From an uncultured Bacteroidales bacterium (lineage in GTDB: Bacteria > Bacteroidota > Bacteroidia > Bacteroidales > UBA932), in NCBI GenBank assembly GCA_934691625.1, contig CAKUTA010000009.1, positions 1 to 64,000 on the forward strand: a stretch of DNA of 64,000 nt. Direction: 5' to 3'. The translations under genes were made by a program, and so were the position numbers. Under the pieces are notes generated by a model, which saw only the letters and a program-made list of their open reading frames with translations, did no database searches and was not told the origin of the DNA. The stretch's first letter is position 1, and each line of letters opens with the position of its first letter. This document shows, piece by piece, positions 46,596-55,773 of the stretch.

Positions 46596-46667
46596 TTTCG
46601 TAAGGGCGAGCAGGATTTGGAGACAGGCATGGAGAGGTGGTCGAATCTGCTGAAGAACCTGTCATGA
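46596..46667 (+). pseudogene. Fragment of a second Rpn-family gene
   Basis: This reads FRKGEQDLETGMERW and SNLLKNLS before a stop. It matches the internal segment FHKSEEELETDMERW then VYLLKNLS of the intact gene (about residues 170-193). Only about 24 codons remain, so it is a relic of a duplication or of an older insertion. Confidence 0.7.
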
Positions 46668-47194
46668 CGGTGCCACGGTGCAATCTCTAAATATCTGATA
46701 ATCAGTGGTGATTTCGCTCCAGATGTGGGTTTCGAGCTAAAAAATGGCTCCAAATCCACGCTATGTGTTTATAACTTGCTGAATATTAACACAATGCTAC
46801 TTTTTACCGTGGCATCGTTCCTGGAAAACATCTCACGTACACTGATTGCCCTCTCATAACATTCTGTGGCATGTTCATGTACTTGACTTCGTGGAAAACT
46901 CTACACGAAAATCCGTCATAAAATTTTCTCCGGATAAAATTTAACGGACTTATGAACTTCAGGCGTGCACTGGATAAAGGTCTGAGTCTAAAGGTATAAT
47001 TTATGTTAATTGATTAAATATCAGTGTATCGGTACTTTTTAAAATTGCCGAATATACTTTTTGAGAATTGTTAAACGATTAAAAATTAACGGTTTACGCG
47101 CAAATAAGGACATCTCCATTTCACATTGCCTCGCGAGCCTGAAATGTATAATTAAAAATGCCGCCCCGGAGATTCAGACGTGGCGGACTTTCAT
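46668..47194. other. Gene-free AT-rich region before tmk
   Basis: No ORF with recognisable content was seen. TGCCACGGT (46671-46679) and ACCGTGGCA (46806-46814) form a 9-bp inverted pair that could be chance. The rest is AT-rich up to the tmk promoter. Confidence 0.4.
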
Positions 47195-47202
47195 TATATT
47201 TG
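47195..47202 (+). promoter_or_regulatory. -7 box of tmk promoter
   Basis: TATATTTG matches TAnnTTTG exactly. The transcript start near 47209 lies after the possible TTG start at 47206, which supports ATG 47227. Confidence 0.65.
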
Positions 47203-47226
47203 TAGTTGAGAAAAGATAGAAACATA

Positions 47227-47913
47227 ATGCTGATTGTAATTGAAGGACTGGACGGGTCAGGGAAATCGACGCAGGTGAAAAGGCTGCGCAGATACCTTGA
47301 AGCCCGCACGGAAAATCTGGAATACATACACTTTCCTAGATACAGTTCTCCCGTATATGGAGAACTTATCGGCAAATTCCTCAGAGGCGGATTCGGCTCC
47401 ATAGACGCTGTCCATCCGCAGCTTGTGGCATTGCTTTATGCAGAAGACCGTCATGGAGCCGCGCCGGAAATGTGGCGTACACTTAACGGCGGCGGGATAG
47501 TGCTCCTGGACCGCTATGTGTATTCAAACATTGCATATCAGTGTGCCAAGATGCACGGCCGGGAAGAGCGCGAAGAGCTCCGAAAATGGATAATAGACAC
47601 GGAATTCGGTCAGTTCGGACTTCCAAGGCCCGACCTTGACATTTTTCTGGATGTCCCTATCGGATTTGTGGAAAAGAAGCTGGAGAATCCTCGTGGAGGT
47701 GACGAGCGCAGCTATCTCGAAGGCCATAGCGATATTCATGAGGCGGACATCGAATTCCAGAAGAACGTGAGGAAAGTCTATCTGGAGCAATGTGAACTTG
47801 ACCCTGGATTCATCCGTATAGACTGCAGCGGCAGCGATGGCTCCATGCTTCCGCCAGATGTGATTTCTTCCGCAGTCGAGGCCGTAGTCGCAGAAAAACT
47901 AGGGAAGAGATGA
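47227..47913 (+). CDS. tmk: Thymidylate kinase
   Basis: Tmk phosphorylates dTMP to dTDP with ATP. The 228-residue product has the P-loop GLDGSGKST (residues 8-16), the DRYVYSNIAYQ motif near 98-108, and PDLDIFLDVP near 138. LENPRGGDERSYLEG forms the lid-like region. ATG 47227 is chosen because it gives the canonical start MLIVIEG and fits the promoter. The last 4 bp overlap the next start (ATGA), which suggests coupling to the MauE/DoxX-type gene. Confidence 0.95.
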   Translation: MLIVIEGLDGSGKSTQVKRLRRYLEARTENLEYIHFPRYSSPVYGELIGKFLRGGFGSIDAVHPQLVALLYAEDRHGAAPEMWRTLNGGGIVLLDRYVYSNIAYQCAKMHGREEREELRKWIIDTEFGQFGLPRPDLDIFLDVPIGFVEKKLENPRGGDERSYLEGHSDIHEADIEFQKNVRKVYLEQCELDPGFIRIDCSGSDGSMLPPDVISSAVEAVVAEKLGKR

Positions 47914-49145
47914 GACCTCAGTATATCGGAAATAAGCTGAGACGCCTTTGCGCCGTCATTATAGGCTTCGTGTTCTTCGTCGCCGGCGTCCTGAAGCTGA
48001 TGGACCCGGCAGGCTCAATGCTCATTGTCAGGGAATACCTGAGCTTCCTGCATCTTGGAATCTTTCGTGGCCTGGCAGGTGGCATAGCTGAGATATTCGC
48101 ATTGGCAGAAACCGTGCTCGGAATCTGCCTCGTCACAGGCGTGTTCCGGAAAATAACTGCCTGGGCGACATCCATCCTGCTGGCAGGCTTCACATTGCTG
48201 ACACTCCTGCTGTGGATATTGAACCCATCCATGGACTGCGGATGCTTCGGTGAGGCAGTGCATCTGACGCATTTCCAGTCATTTGCGAAAAATGTCGTCC
48301 TGTGCATCCTGGCGCTGGCTGCATTCATGCCATACAATGACTTCGGACAGCCGAAGAAAAGCAAGTATATTACATTCTCATTGACACTTGCCGCCGTGCT
48401 GATATTCGCAGTCTATTCACTGATGTTCATTCCTTTGCTCGAACTGACCCCTTTTAACCTGTCATCCAGGCTTGAAGCCGCTGCCGGGATTCCGGAAACC
48501 AATGAGGATGAGTATCTTGCGACATTCGTCTATGAGAAGAACGGCAAGACGGGGGTATTCGCACTGGACAATATCCCTGATTCGACCTGGACATTCGTTG
48601 AGGCCAGGACTGTCAGGAAGCAGGACAATATAAACGAGACCGGGTATCCACGCCTGTCATTCCGCGATGCTGCAGGGGAGTACCGCGATACGCTTGCAGC
48701 GAAAGGACTTGTGATGACCGTTTCTGTCCCTGAGCCGGCACGCATGAAGAAAACGGCGTGGGAGAAAACGGCGAAACTTCTGGCATCCGCTTCCGAGGCC
48801 GGTTTTACACCTCTCCTGCTGGTCGCCTCCGAGCCTGTGGCATTCGCGTCAATGATTGCATCGGGGAAGTTCACCCAGGACGAGTCAATGACTCTGCTTA
48901 CATCGGTATATTATTCTGATTACAAGACGCTTATATCTCTGAATCGCTCTAACGGCGGGGCTGTCTATTTCAATGACGGAAACATCATTTCCAAATGGGC
49001 TGCCCGTAACCTGCCGAGCCAGAGAAAACTCGGAAAGCTTGTACGTCAGGACAGCGTGGAGGTGATGCTGGATGCAGACGGAAAAGGGCGGCTTCTGTTC
49101 GAGGCGTTCATGCTCTATACATTTGCCCTGATGCTGATATTGTAA
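47910..49145 (+). CDS. MauE/DoxX-family membrane protein with C-terminal soluble domain
   Basis: The 411-residue protein has four hydrophobic helices in residues 12-140, then a fifth near 152-172. The DCGCFGEAVHLTH motif near residue 110 is typical of MauE/DoxX-like redox membrane proteins, where the Cys pair may act in disulfide or thiol chemistry. A C-terminal region (about 180-395) faces the periplasm by topology and has no active-site CxxC, ending with one more helix (FEAFMLYTFALMLIL). It is translationally coupled to tmk. Function is inferred from family only. Confidence 0.75.
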   Translation: MRPQYIGNKLRRLCAVIIGFVFFVAGVLKLMDPAGSMLIVREYLSFLHLGIFRGLAGGIAEIFALAETVLGICLVTGVFRKITAWATSILLAGFTLLTLLLWILNPSMDCGCFGEAVHLTHFQSFAKNVVLCILALAAFMPYNDFGQPKKSKYITFSLTLAAVLIFAVYSLMFIPLLELTPFNLSSRLEAAAGIPETNEDEYLATFVYEKNGKTGVFALDNIPDSTWTFVEARTVRKQDNINETGYPRLSFRDAAGEYRDTLAAKGLVMTVSVPEPARMKKTAWEKTAKLLASASEAGFTPLLLVASEPVAFASMIASGKFTQDESMTLLTSVYYSDYKTLISLNRSNGGAVYFNDGNIISKWAARNLPSQRKLGKLVRQDSVEVMLDADGKGRLLFEAFMLYTFALMLIL

Positions 49146-49190
49146 TGGGATACAGCCTGAAAGCATAGGAATTCTTAAATTACAAACATA

Positions 49191-49769
49191 ATGAAAGGCG
49201 TATATATTTTTCTGGCCAACGGCTTCGAGGAGATGGAAGCTCTTGCGCCGCTCGATATCCTCCGCCGTGGAGGAGTGGATGTGAAAACCGTGTCAATCCA
49301 TCGTGACAAGTTCGTGACAGGCTCGCACAAGGCTACTGTCGTGGCAGATATGACCTATGACGAGTTCAAGGCTGAAGTCCAGTTCGACGGGACAGACGAA
49401 AGCGACACAATCATTTTCCCGGGAGGAATGCCAGGGACGAAGAACCTCGCGGAGAACGCGGAGATAATCAATTTCATGCGTCTGCATTACGCCGAAGGAG
49501 GTACCGTGGCAGCCATCTGTGCAGCGCCTGGACTGGTCGTATCGCAGCTCCCAAGTCTTGCAGGAAAGCACTTCACCTGCTTTGACGGATTCGAGGATGC
49601 CCCGATTGCACGCGGCGGAATATATGAGCAGAAGCCTGCCGTCAGTGACGGAAACCTTATCACAGGACGTGGCGCAGGATGCGCCATCGACTTCGGTCTG
49701 GCAATCCTTGAACACCTGAAAGGCTCCGAGGCCGCTGCTTCAGTAAGGCACGGCCTGATGCTGGCATAG
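49191..49769 (+). CDS. DJ-1/PfpI-family protein
   Basis: The 192-residue product has the DJ-1 layout: FLANGFEEMEALAPLDILRR with Glu 16, FPGGMPGTKNL near 76, and the nucleophile elbow AAICAAPG with Cys 110. GRGAGCAIDFGLAI near 155 is also typical. Members act as glyoxalase III or in deglycation/redox protection; the exact reaction is not settled from sequence. It follows the MauE/DoxX-type gene by 45 bp and ends 2 bp from the convergent alr. Confidence 0.9.
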   Translation: MKGVYIFLANGFEEMEALAPLDILRRGGVDVKTVSIHRDKFVTGSHKATVVADMTYDEFKAEVQFDGTDESDTIIFPGGMPGTKNLAENAEIINFMRLHYAEGGTVAAICAAPGLVVSQLPSLAGKHFTCFDGFEDAPIARGGIYEQKPAVSDGNLITGRGAGCAIDFGLAILEHLKGSEAAASVRHGLMLA

Positions 49770-49771
49770 CG

Positions 49772-50881
49772 CTACCGGATGATTTCACGGTCAATTCTCC
49801 GTGGGATGCTGGTCATTATCTCGTAAGGGATAGTGCCGAGGATATCTGCGAGTTCGGAGACGGTCGGATCTTCACCGAAGATCGTGACTGTATCTCCGAC
49901 TTTTGCATCAACCCCGGTGATGTCCAGCATGCACATGTCCATGCAGATATTGCCGATAGTCGGCACCCTGTGCCCGTTCAGTGAGAACGAGGCGTGCCCG
50001 CAGCCAAGATGACGGTCAACGCCGTCAGCGTACCCGACAGGAATGGTCGCGATTGTCGTCCCATCCTGGGCGATGATTCCGTGGCGACCATATCCGATGG
50101 TGCCGTCTTCCGGCTTGAGATTCTTGATCTGCAGAATCTTGCATTTCAATGAAGCCGCAGGCGACAGCTTTACGCCTGGCAGTGTGCTGATTCCGTATAT
50201 GCCGATTCCTAGCCTTACCATGTCATGCTGGTATTTTGGAAACCGCTCGATGCCGGCAGAATTCAGTATGTGGAGCATCGGCCTGTATCCTATCTCTCTG
50301 ACTATCCTGTCTGCATTGGTCTCGAACATGCTTATCTGCCCCATCGTGAAGTCATCAGATGACGGATCCTCTGCGGCTGCCAGGTGCGAGAAGATGGACT
50401 TTACTCTGACAAATTTGCAGTCCTTCAGGAAATTTGTCAGTTCCTGAAGCTCGCTTGTCATGAATCCGAGGCGGTGCATGCCTGTGTCCAGCTTCACATG
50501 AATCGGATAGCCTGTGATGCCGCGCTGCTCCAGGATTCCGCACAGGATCTTCAGCGAGTACATGTTCGGAATGCTTGGCTCCAGCCTGCTGTCGATAATT
50601 TCATTATAGTAGTCTGTCCCGGCGGTGAGCACGAGAATAGGCAGGCTGATGCCTGAACGCCTCAGCTCAATGCCTTCTACTGGGTATGCAACGGCAAGAT
50701 AATCAGCACCTTCCTTTTGCATCATTGAAGCGAACTCTACGGCTCCATGTCCGTAGGCGTTGGCCTTGACAAGGACGAGAAGCTTGGTGGACGGCTCCAG
50801 CAGGCTTCTGAAATATCTATAGTTATCGCGGCAGGCGCTGAGTCTCAGCTCAAGCCTCGAAAAGTCATTTTCCTTCAACAT
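49772..50881 (-). CDS. alr: Alanine racemase
   Basis: Alr interconverts L- and D-alanine for peptidoglycan. The 369-residue product has the PLP-binding Lys 39 in VKANAYGHG, the Tyr-containing segment GTIGYGRHGI near 250-260, PVGYADGVDR, and GNICMDMCMLDITG near 308. Length is normal and this is the stand-alone form; in many Bacteroidota Alr is fused to a MurF domain, which is absent here. It is convergent with the DJ-1 gene and has its own -7 box. Confidence 0.95.
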   Translation of the reverse strand: MLKENDFSRLELRLSACRDNYRYFRSLLEPSTKLLVLVKANAYGHGAVEFASMMQKEGADYLAVAYPVEGIELRRSGISLPILVLTAGTDYYNEIIDSRLEPSIPNMYSLKILCGILEQRGITGYPIHVKLDTGMHRLGFMTSELQELTNFLKDCKFVRVKSIFSHLAAAEDPSSDDFTMGQISMFETNADRIVREIGYRPMLHILNSAGIERFPKYQHDMVRLGIGIYGISTLPGVKLSPAASLKCKILQIKNLKPEDGTIGYGRHGIIAQDGTTIATIPVGYADGVDRHLGCGHASFSLNGHRVPTIGNICMDMCMLDITGVDAKVGDTVTIFGEDPTVSELADILGTIPYEIMTSIPRRIDREIIR

Positions 50882-50933
50882 TGTCCTGAAATAAATTGCC
50901 GGCTCTCCGCGGCATCATCTTTTTTTTGAGCTG

Positions 50934-50941
50934 CAAAAATA
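50934..50941 (-). promoter_or_regulatory. -7 box of alr promoter
   Basis: TATTTTTG on the minus strand matches TAnnTTTG exactly, 53 bp before the alr ATG. The -33 box is not evident. TATCTTCG (50978-50985, plus strand, one mismatch) is a candidate for the divergent gene. Confidence 0.5.
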
Positions 50942-51097
50942 CCAAAATTATCTGACTGGGGGAATATTTTTTTGTGCTATCTTCGCAGTGGTCTGCTATT
51001 TGTTCGATATGGGCTTGTGCTGGGGAGTGTTTTCCTGGCTGAAATCTGAAGAAAGACAGACTTGGTGCTGTGTGTTCTTCTTAACAATCAGAATATT

Positions 51098-51772
51098 ATG
51101 GGATATTGGGGATTTTTTATCTTGTTGATGCTGGCTAGCGTTCTCGTCCAGAATATGCTTCAGAGCCGTTTCCACAAATACTCACGGGTTCCGCTGCGCA
51201 ACGGCATGTCCGGTGCTGAAGTGGCACGCAAGATGATGGAGGACAATGGAATACGTGATGTAAGGGTGGAATGCATCCCTGGGCAGCTTACGGATCACTA
51301 TAATCCTGCCACCAGGACTGTCAACCTTAGCGAAGCTGTATATAACGGGCGCTCTGTGGCTGCGGCAGCTGTTGCCGCCCATGAGTGCGGTCATGTGGTG
51401 CAGCACGCTGTTGGATATGCTCCGCTAAAGCTTCGTACCGCGCTTGTTCCTATTGTATCGTTCGCAAGCAATACCGTGCAGTGGATTCTTCTGCTGGGCA
51501 TCCTGATGGTCAATGTGTTCCCGGCTCTGCTCTGGATGGGTATCGCGCTGTTTGCAATGACTACTTTGTTCAGCCTTGTCACGCTGCCTGTCGAGATAAA
51601 CGCTAGCGCCAGAGCTGTGGCGTGGCTGGAGTCTGCCGGAATAACCGACTATGAAACACGTCCGATGGCTATTGATGCGCTGAAGTGGGCGGCATATACC
51701 TACGTTATTGCAGCCCTCAGTTCGCTTGCCACTCTGCTGTATTATATCGGTATCGCACGTAACAGGGACTAG
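51098..51772 (+). CDS. Zinc-dependent membrane peptidase, YugP family
   Basis: The 224-residue membrane protein has an N-terminal helix (MGYWGFFILLMLASVLVQNM), the zinc motif HECGH (residues 95-99), two central helices (about 110-160) and a C-terminal helix. It matches the YugP-like neutral zinc metallopeptidase family; physiological substrates are unknown. ATG 51098 gives the canonical start; upstream in-frame codons at 51062 lack support. The tadA start follows 2 bp after the stop, so the two are co-transcribed. Confidence 0.92.
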   Translation: MGYWGFFILLMLASVLVQNMLQSRFHKYSRVPLRNGMSGAEVARKMMEDNGIRDVRVECIPGQLTDHYNPATRTVNLSEAVYNGRSVAAAAVAAHECGHVVQHAVGYAPLKLRTALVPIVSFASNTVQWILLLGILMVNVFPALLWMGIALFAMTTLFSLVTLPVEINASARAVAWLESAGITDYETRPMAIDALKWAAYTYVIAALSSLATLLYYIGIARNRD

Positions 51773-51774
51773 TG

Positions 51775-52218
51775 ATGGATATGGCTGCAGATGAGAGATT
51801 TATGCGCGAGGCGCTGCGCGAGGCCGAGCTGGCTGAGACCGAGGATGAGATTCCTATCGGGGCGGTCGTGACATTCGGGGGGCGCGTCATCGCCAAGGGA
51901 CATAATATGACTGAACGTCTTCATGACCCTACAGCTCATGCGGAGATGATAGCGATTACTGCCGCTACAGAAGCGATGGGCGGCAAATATCTGAATGAGT
52001 GTACATTGTATGTTACAGTGGAGCCGTGTCCGATGTGTGCGGCAGCTTCGGCATGGGCGCAGGTGGGACGGATAGTCTATGGCGCTATAGATCCGAAGCG
52101 TGGCTATTCGAAGTTTTCTCCGTCGCTGCTTCATCCTAAGACAGAGGTCACGGCAGGCGTGTTGGCAGAGGAGTGCGGAAACCTGGTATCAGACTTCTTC
52201 AGAAAGAAACGTGGCTGA
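51775..52218 (+). CDS. tadA: tRNA adenosine(34) deaminase TadA
   Basis: TadA converts A34 to inosine in tRNA-Arg(ACG). The 147-residue product has the zinc-deaminase motifs H55-A-E57 and P-C85-P-M-C88. The pattern EIPIGAVV, GHNMTERLHDPTAHAE and EPCPMCAAA is typical of TadA rather than of cytosine deaminases. Start choice among GTG 51772, ATG 51775 and ATG 51781 is uncertain. Confidence 0.93.
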   Translation: MDMAADERFMREALREAELAETEDEIPIGAVVTFGGRVIAKGHNMTERLHDPTAHAEMIAITAATEAMGGKYLNECTLYVTVEPCPMCAAASAWAQVGRIVYGAIDPKRGYSKFSPSLLHPKTEVTAGVLAEECGNLVSDFFRKKRG

Positions 52219-52317
52219 ACCTCCGTCGGGCAGATTCATCTATGCCTGATGTTTACCAGCTTTAAATTTTTCAATCATTTCAACACAACATCTAAAGGGT
52301 TACTAAAATAAAAGAAT

Positions 52318-52623
52318 ATGGAAAATCTTGGAGACGACTACAGAATTGTCGAGGACAATGTGAAAGATGGTGTCCGTCACATAACAGCTGTTCCCAGTGC
52401 GCTGGTTTGCTCGAAGCAGATTGACTTCGACATTATTGACGGCAAACTGCACAATGTGAAATATCTCCGTGGGTGTGACGGTAATCTTCAGGCCGTCGGA
52501 CGCCTGCTGGATGGGATGCCTGCAGAGAAGGCTGTGGAAATCCTTGGCGGAGTGAACTGCCATGGGCGCGGAACCTCCTGCACGGATCAGCTTACCCGCA
52601 TCATCACTCAGGTGCTTGCCTAG
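52318..52623 (+). CDS. TSCPD-domain protein
   Basis: This 101-residue protein is nearly all one TSCPD domain, with VPSALVCSKQIDFDI near residue 25 and CHGRGTSCTDQLTRII near 82. TSCPD domains also occur at the C-terminus of B12-dependent ribonucleotide reductase, where the Cys residues are thought to bind metal. Stand-alone forms are common in Bacteroidota and of unknown role. It lies 99 bp after tadA and is followed by a strong inverted repeat. Confidence 0.85.
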   Translation: MENLGDDYRIVEDNVKDGVRHITAVPSALVCSKQIDFDIIDGKLHNVKYLRGCDGNLQAVGRLLDGMPAEKAVEILGGVNCHGRGTSCTDQLTRIITQVLA

Positions 52624-52661
52624 GATAAATAAGCCTAATACTGTGGATGACAATGCTTTAG

Positions 52662-52700
52662 CGTTTTTCAAAATCGCTCCGATACCGATTTTGAAAAACG
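52662..52700. terminator. Inverted repeat after the TSCPD gene
   Basis: A perfect 15-bp repeat (52662-52676 with 52686-52700) and a 9-nt loop contain T5/A5 runs within the arms. It probably ends the TSCPD transcript; no long T run follows. Confidence 0.6.
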
Positions 52701-52776
52701 TTAATTTGTTGATATATAGGGAAATAAACTAAAAAACTACCATGGGGTGGTGCGCATGTTCAGACCTGTGCATAAT

Positions 52777-52814
52777 AAAAAACGGCCAACCTGCTAAAGG
52801 TCAGCCGTTTTTTT
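52777..52814 (-). terminator. Terminator of rpmH
   Basis: AACGGC pairs with GCCGTT and ACCT with AGGT around a short loop, flanked by A and T runs on the two sides. It is 20 bp past the rpmH stop and can act in both directions. Confidence 0.9.
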
Positions 52815-52833
52815 AGATTTCTACAGAGAAATA

Positions 52834-52986
52834 CTAGAATCTCTCTTCAGAAGAAACAGTCAGCTTCTTGCGTCCGTGACGACGACGAGCAGCCAGTACG
52901 CGACGTCCATTAGGAGTAGACATACGTTCACGGAATCCGTGCTTGTTCACGCGCTTGCGTACAGATGGTTGAAATGTTCTTTTCAT
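52834..52986 (-). CDS. rpmH: 50S ribosomal protein L34
   Basis: The 50-residue product reads [20 protein letters not shown] followed by [20 protein letters not shown], the near-invariant L34 sequence, with a short C-terminal tail [11 protein letters not shown]34 is a basic component of the large ribosomal subunit. It has its own full promoter and terminator, and is divergent from polA. No rnpA is adjacent. Confidence 0.97.
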   Translation of the reverse strand: MKRTFQPSVRKRVNKHGFRERMSTPNGRRVLAARRRHGRKKLTVSSEERF

Positions 52987-53022
52987 TATCTTACTTTTTT
53001 ATATTTTTCACAAATAGGATTA

Positions 53023-53053
53023 CAAAGATAGCCTTTTTCAATAGAAATACAAA
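53023..53053 (-). promoter_or_regulatory. Promoter of rpmH
   Basis: On the minus strand TTTG (53050-53053), a 19-bp spacer and TATCTTTG (53023-53030) form an exact -33/-7 pair. The start would be near 53016, 30 nt before the ATG. Confidence 0.85.
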
Positions 53054-53073
53054 ACTTTTTCGAGGAATTTTCT

Positions 53074-53081
53074 TATCTTTG
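53074..53081 (+). promoter_or_regulatory. -7 box of the polA operon
   Basis: TATCTTTG matches TAnnTTTG exactly. It lies 50 bp before the polA start and back to back with the rpmH promoter. No -33 box is clear. Confidence 0.6.
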
Positions 53082-53130
53082 ACAAATCAGTCTTTTCCCG
53101 GGAACTTCTCGGGGCTAGGCTTGTCAATCA

Positions 53131-55773
53131 ATGGAAATGAAAGAAAGATTATTTCTGATCGATGGACACGCATTGATATTCAAGATGTACTACGCCTTCC
53201 TGCGTCGTCCTATGATCAACTCGAAAGGGGAGGATATGTCCATACTTTTCGGGTTCACTAAATACATATTGGAGCTTATAGCCAGGGAACATCCTGACTA
53301 TATGGCTGTTGCATTCGACCCACCCGGAGGGACATTCAGGAACAAGATGTACCCGGAATACAAGGCGACCAGGGCAGAGACGCCGCAGTTGGTGATAGAT
53401 GCGTTGGAACCTCTTATGGGGCTCTGCAAGGCATTGGGAATAATCACATTGATGGTTCCTGGGTATGAGGCGGATGATGTGATAGGCTCGATGGCGAAAC
53501 GCGAGGCGAAGGCAGGGCTGGAAGTGTTCATGGTGACGCCGGACAAGGATTACGGGCAGCTGGTGGATGACAGCATTTTCCAGGTGAAACCCGGAAGTGC
53601 CGGGGAGGGAAACATTGTCCTGGACTCGAAGGCTGTATGCGAAAAATATGGTATATCAAGTCCTCTTCAGGTTATCGAGATGCTTACGATCTGCGGTGAC
53701 ACCGCTGACAATGTGCCTGGAGTCAAGGGCGTCGGGGAAGTCGGGGCAGAAAAGCTGATTTCAAGATACGGGACGGTCGAGAATATCTACAGGCATATAG
53801 ATGAGCTGACACCGCGTCAGCAGGCGCAGTTCAGGGAGGCGGAGCCGCATATCAGGCTGAGCCATGAGCTTGTGACGATAAAGACTGACATGGAGCTGCC
53901 TCATGAGGATATGCATGTCAATGTCCGCTATACCAGGGAAGTAGCAGAGCTGTTCGGGGAGTATGAGTTCAGCTCACTGAAGAAACTGATTCCGAAGTCT
54001 TCTGATGATGTGCTTCCGGAAGAAGAACATAAGAAGATCACCATTGCTGACAGAACACCTGCGGAGATTGTTGAGGTCGCGCTAAGGAACGGCTCGGTAG
54101 CCATCCAGATGGACGATGCTGGAAGCGGAATAGCTGTCGCGGCAAGTGCCGGGCAGGATGACGTGGAGACCGATGCGGCATACGGTGCTCCTGCGGAGTT
54201 CAGGCAGATTCTGGAGTCCCCGGACGTGGTGAAATACGGTTATGACCTGAAGCGGCAGCTGAACAGCCTGGAAAAGGAAAATGTTCATCTATGCGGCCGT
54301 CTTATGGATGTCAGCCTGATGCATTACCTTATAAACCCCGAGAAGAGCCACAAGCCTGATGTGCTGGCGAAAGGGTATATTGGCATTGACCTGGAGGCGG
54401 ACACTGAAGAGAAGTCTGAAGGAGAGCCGGTCTCGCTTTTCGATGAGCCGCCTGCAGATGATGGGCATGAAGCCATAAGGAATGCCTCCGCGGCGATATT
54501 GACAGGGCTGAAAGTGCGGAAAGAGATGGAGGTAGGCTCCCTTGACCGTCTGTATTCTGAAATAGAGGAGCCGCTTATGCGTGTTCTGGCGAAGATGGAG
54601 CGCGATGGCGTGAAAGTGGACCTGAAGCAGCTGGATGAATTTGCTGCTGGCCTTCGCTCTGAAATGATGGCGCTGGAGGCGAAGATCAGGGAAATGGCAG
54701 GAGTGCCTGACCTGAATATATCGTCCCCAAGGCAGGTGGGCGATGTGCTTTTCGACAAGCTGGCGCTGGATCCTAAGGCGAAACGAACCGGGCGCGGGAG
54801 CTATCCTACGGACGAGGCCACGCTTACAGCGCTTGCAGGAAAACATCCGATAATAAACGAGATACTGGAGTTCCGTGCAGTCAAGAAGCTGCTGTCCACA
54901 TATATAGAGCCTTTTCCGTCATACGTGTCACGTGTGGACGGCCGGGTACATACCACATTTAACCAGGCACTTACGGCTACTGGCCGCCTCAGCTCGTCAA
55001 ATCCGAATCTCCAGAATATACCGATCAGGACTGAGCGCGGAAAAGAGATCAGGAAAGCATTCGTGGCTGGCACTCCTGATGGCGTGATAGTGTCGGCTGA
55101 CTACTCCCAGATAGAACTGCGCGTCATGGCGCATATCAGCCAGGACCAGCATCTTATACAGGCGTTCCGCGAAGGGCGGGATATTCATTCCGCCACAGCG
55201 GAGAAGATTTTCGGCATATCGCATGACGAAGTTACGCCTGAGCAGAGGCGTATTGCCAAGACAGCAAATTTCGGGATAATGTACGGGATATCATCATTCG
55301 GGCTGGCTCAGCGCCTGGGTATATCCAGAATCGAGGCCAAGAAACTGATAGATGACTATTTCGCGGCTTTTCCTGCCATACGCTCATTCATAGATGACAC
55401 CGTGGCATCTGCCAGGGAGAATGGCTATGTGGAGACTCTTTTCGGACGCAGGCGTTACTTGCCTGATATCAGTTCCAGAAATGCGACCGTGCGTGCTCTC
55501 GCCGAGAGGAATGCCGTCAATGCCCCTATCCAGGGAACTGCGGCGGACATAATAAAGATGGCGATGATAGGCGTTGACAGGAAAATGAGCGAGGCCGGGC
55601 TTGAAAGCCGGATGGTCCTTCAGATACATGACGAACTCCTGTTCGATACCGTTCATGATGAAATAGAAACACTGATGTCCATCGTCAAGGAACAGATGGA
55701 GCATGTGACTGAATTATCAGTTCCTTTAACTGTAGAATGCAATTATGGCAAAAACTGGCTCGAAGCTCACTAG
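53131..55773 (+). CDS. polA: DNA polymerase I
   Basis: The 880-residue product has an N-terminal 5'-3' exonuclease domain (about 1-290: FLIDGHALIFKMYYAF, GYEADDVIGSMAK, TPDKDYGQL, GDTADNVPGVKGVG). A reduced middle domain (about 300-460) and a C-terminal polymerase domain (about 500-880) follow, with motif A SADYSQIELRVMAHIS, the finger helix KTANFGIMYG, and motif C QIHDELLFD. In the middle domain I do not see the first exonuclease motif (DxE); only a later VSLMHYLINPEKSHKPD is recognisable. Proofreading is therefore probably lost. It heads a run of closely packed genes (sigma factor, rsmG, ABC ATPase). Confidence 0.96.
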   Translation: MEMKERLFLIDGHALIFKMYYAFLRRPMINSKGEDMSILFGFTKYILELIAREHPDYMAVAFDPPGGTFRNKMYPEYKATRAETPQLVIDALEPLMGLCKALGIITLMVPGYEADDVIGSMAKREAKAGLEVFMVTPDKDYGQLVDDSIFQVKPGSAGEGNIVLDSKAVCEKYGISSPLQVIEMLTICGDTADNVPGVKGVGEVGAEKLISRYGTVENIYRHIDELTPRQQAQFREAEPHIRLSHELVTIKTDMELPHEDMHVNVRYTREVAELFGEYEFSSLKKLIPKSSDDVLPEEEHKKITIADRTPAEIVEVALRNGSVAIQMDDAGSGIAVAASAGQDDVETDAAYGAPAEFRQILESPDVVKYGYDLKRQLNSLEKENVHLCGRLMDVSLMHYLINPEKSHKPDVLAKGYIGIDLEADTEEKSEGEPVSLFDEPPADDGHEAIRNASAAILTGLKVRKEMEVGSLDRLYSEIEEPLMRVLAKMERDGVKVDLKQLDEFAAGLRSEMMALEAKIREMAGVPDLNISSPRQVGDVLFDKLALDPKAKRTGRGSYPTDEATLTALAGKHPIINEILEFRAVKKLLSTYIEPFPSYVSRVDGRVHTTFNQALTATGRLSSSNPNLQNIPIRTERGKEIRKAFVAGTPDGVIVSADYSQIELRVMAHISQDQHLIQAFREGRDIHSATAEKIFGISHDEVTPEQRRIAKTANFGIMYGISSFGLAQRLGISRIEAKKLIDDYFAAFPAIRSFIDDTVASARENGYVETLFGRRRYLPDISSRNATVRALAERNAVNAPIQGTAADIIKMAMIGVDRKMSEAGLESRMVLQIHDELLFDTVHDEIETLMSIVKEQMEHVTELSVPLTVECNYGKNWLEAH

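Noticed and set aside
46671-46814. TGCCACGGT/ACCGTGGCA pair as ends of a mobile element
   Set aside because: Only 9 bp match, no duplication flanks them, and the enclosed 126 bp hold nothing recognisable; chance is likely.
51880-51890. G6 runs in tadA, uvrA and uvrD as slippage sites
   Set aside because: Six-base runs occur in several housekeeping genes in this window and are short; only the G8-G9 tracts stand out.
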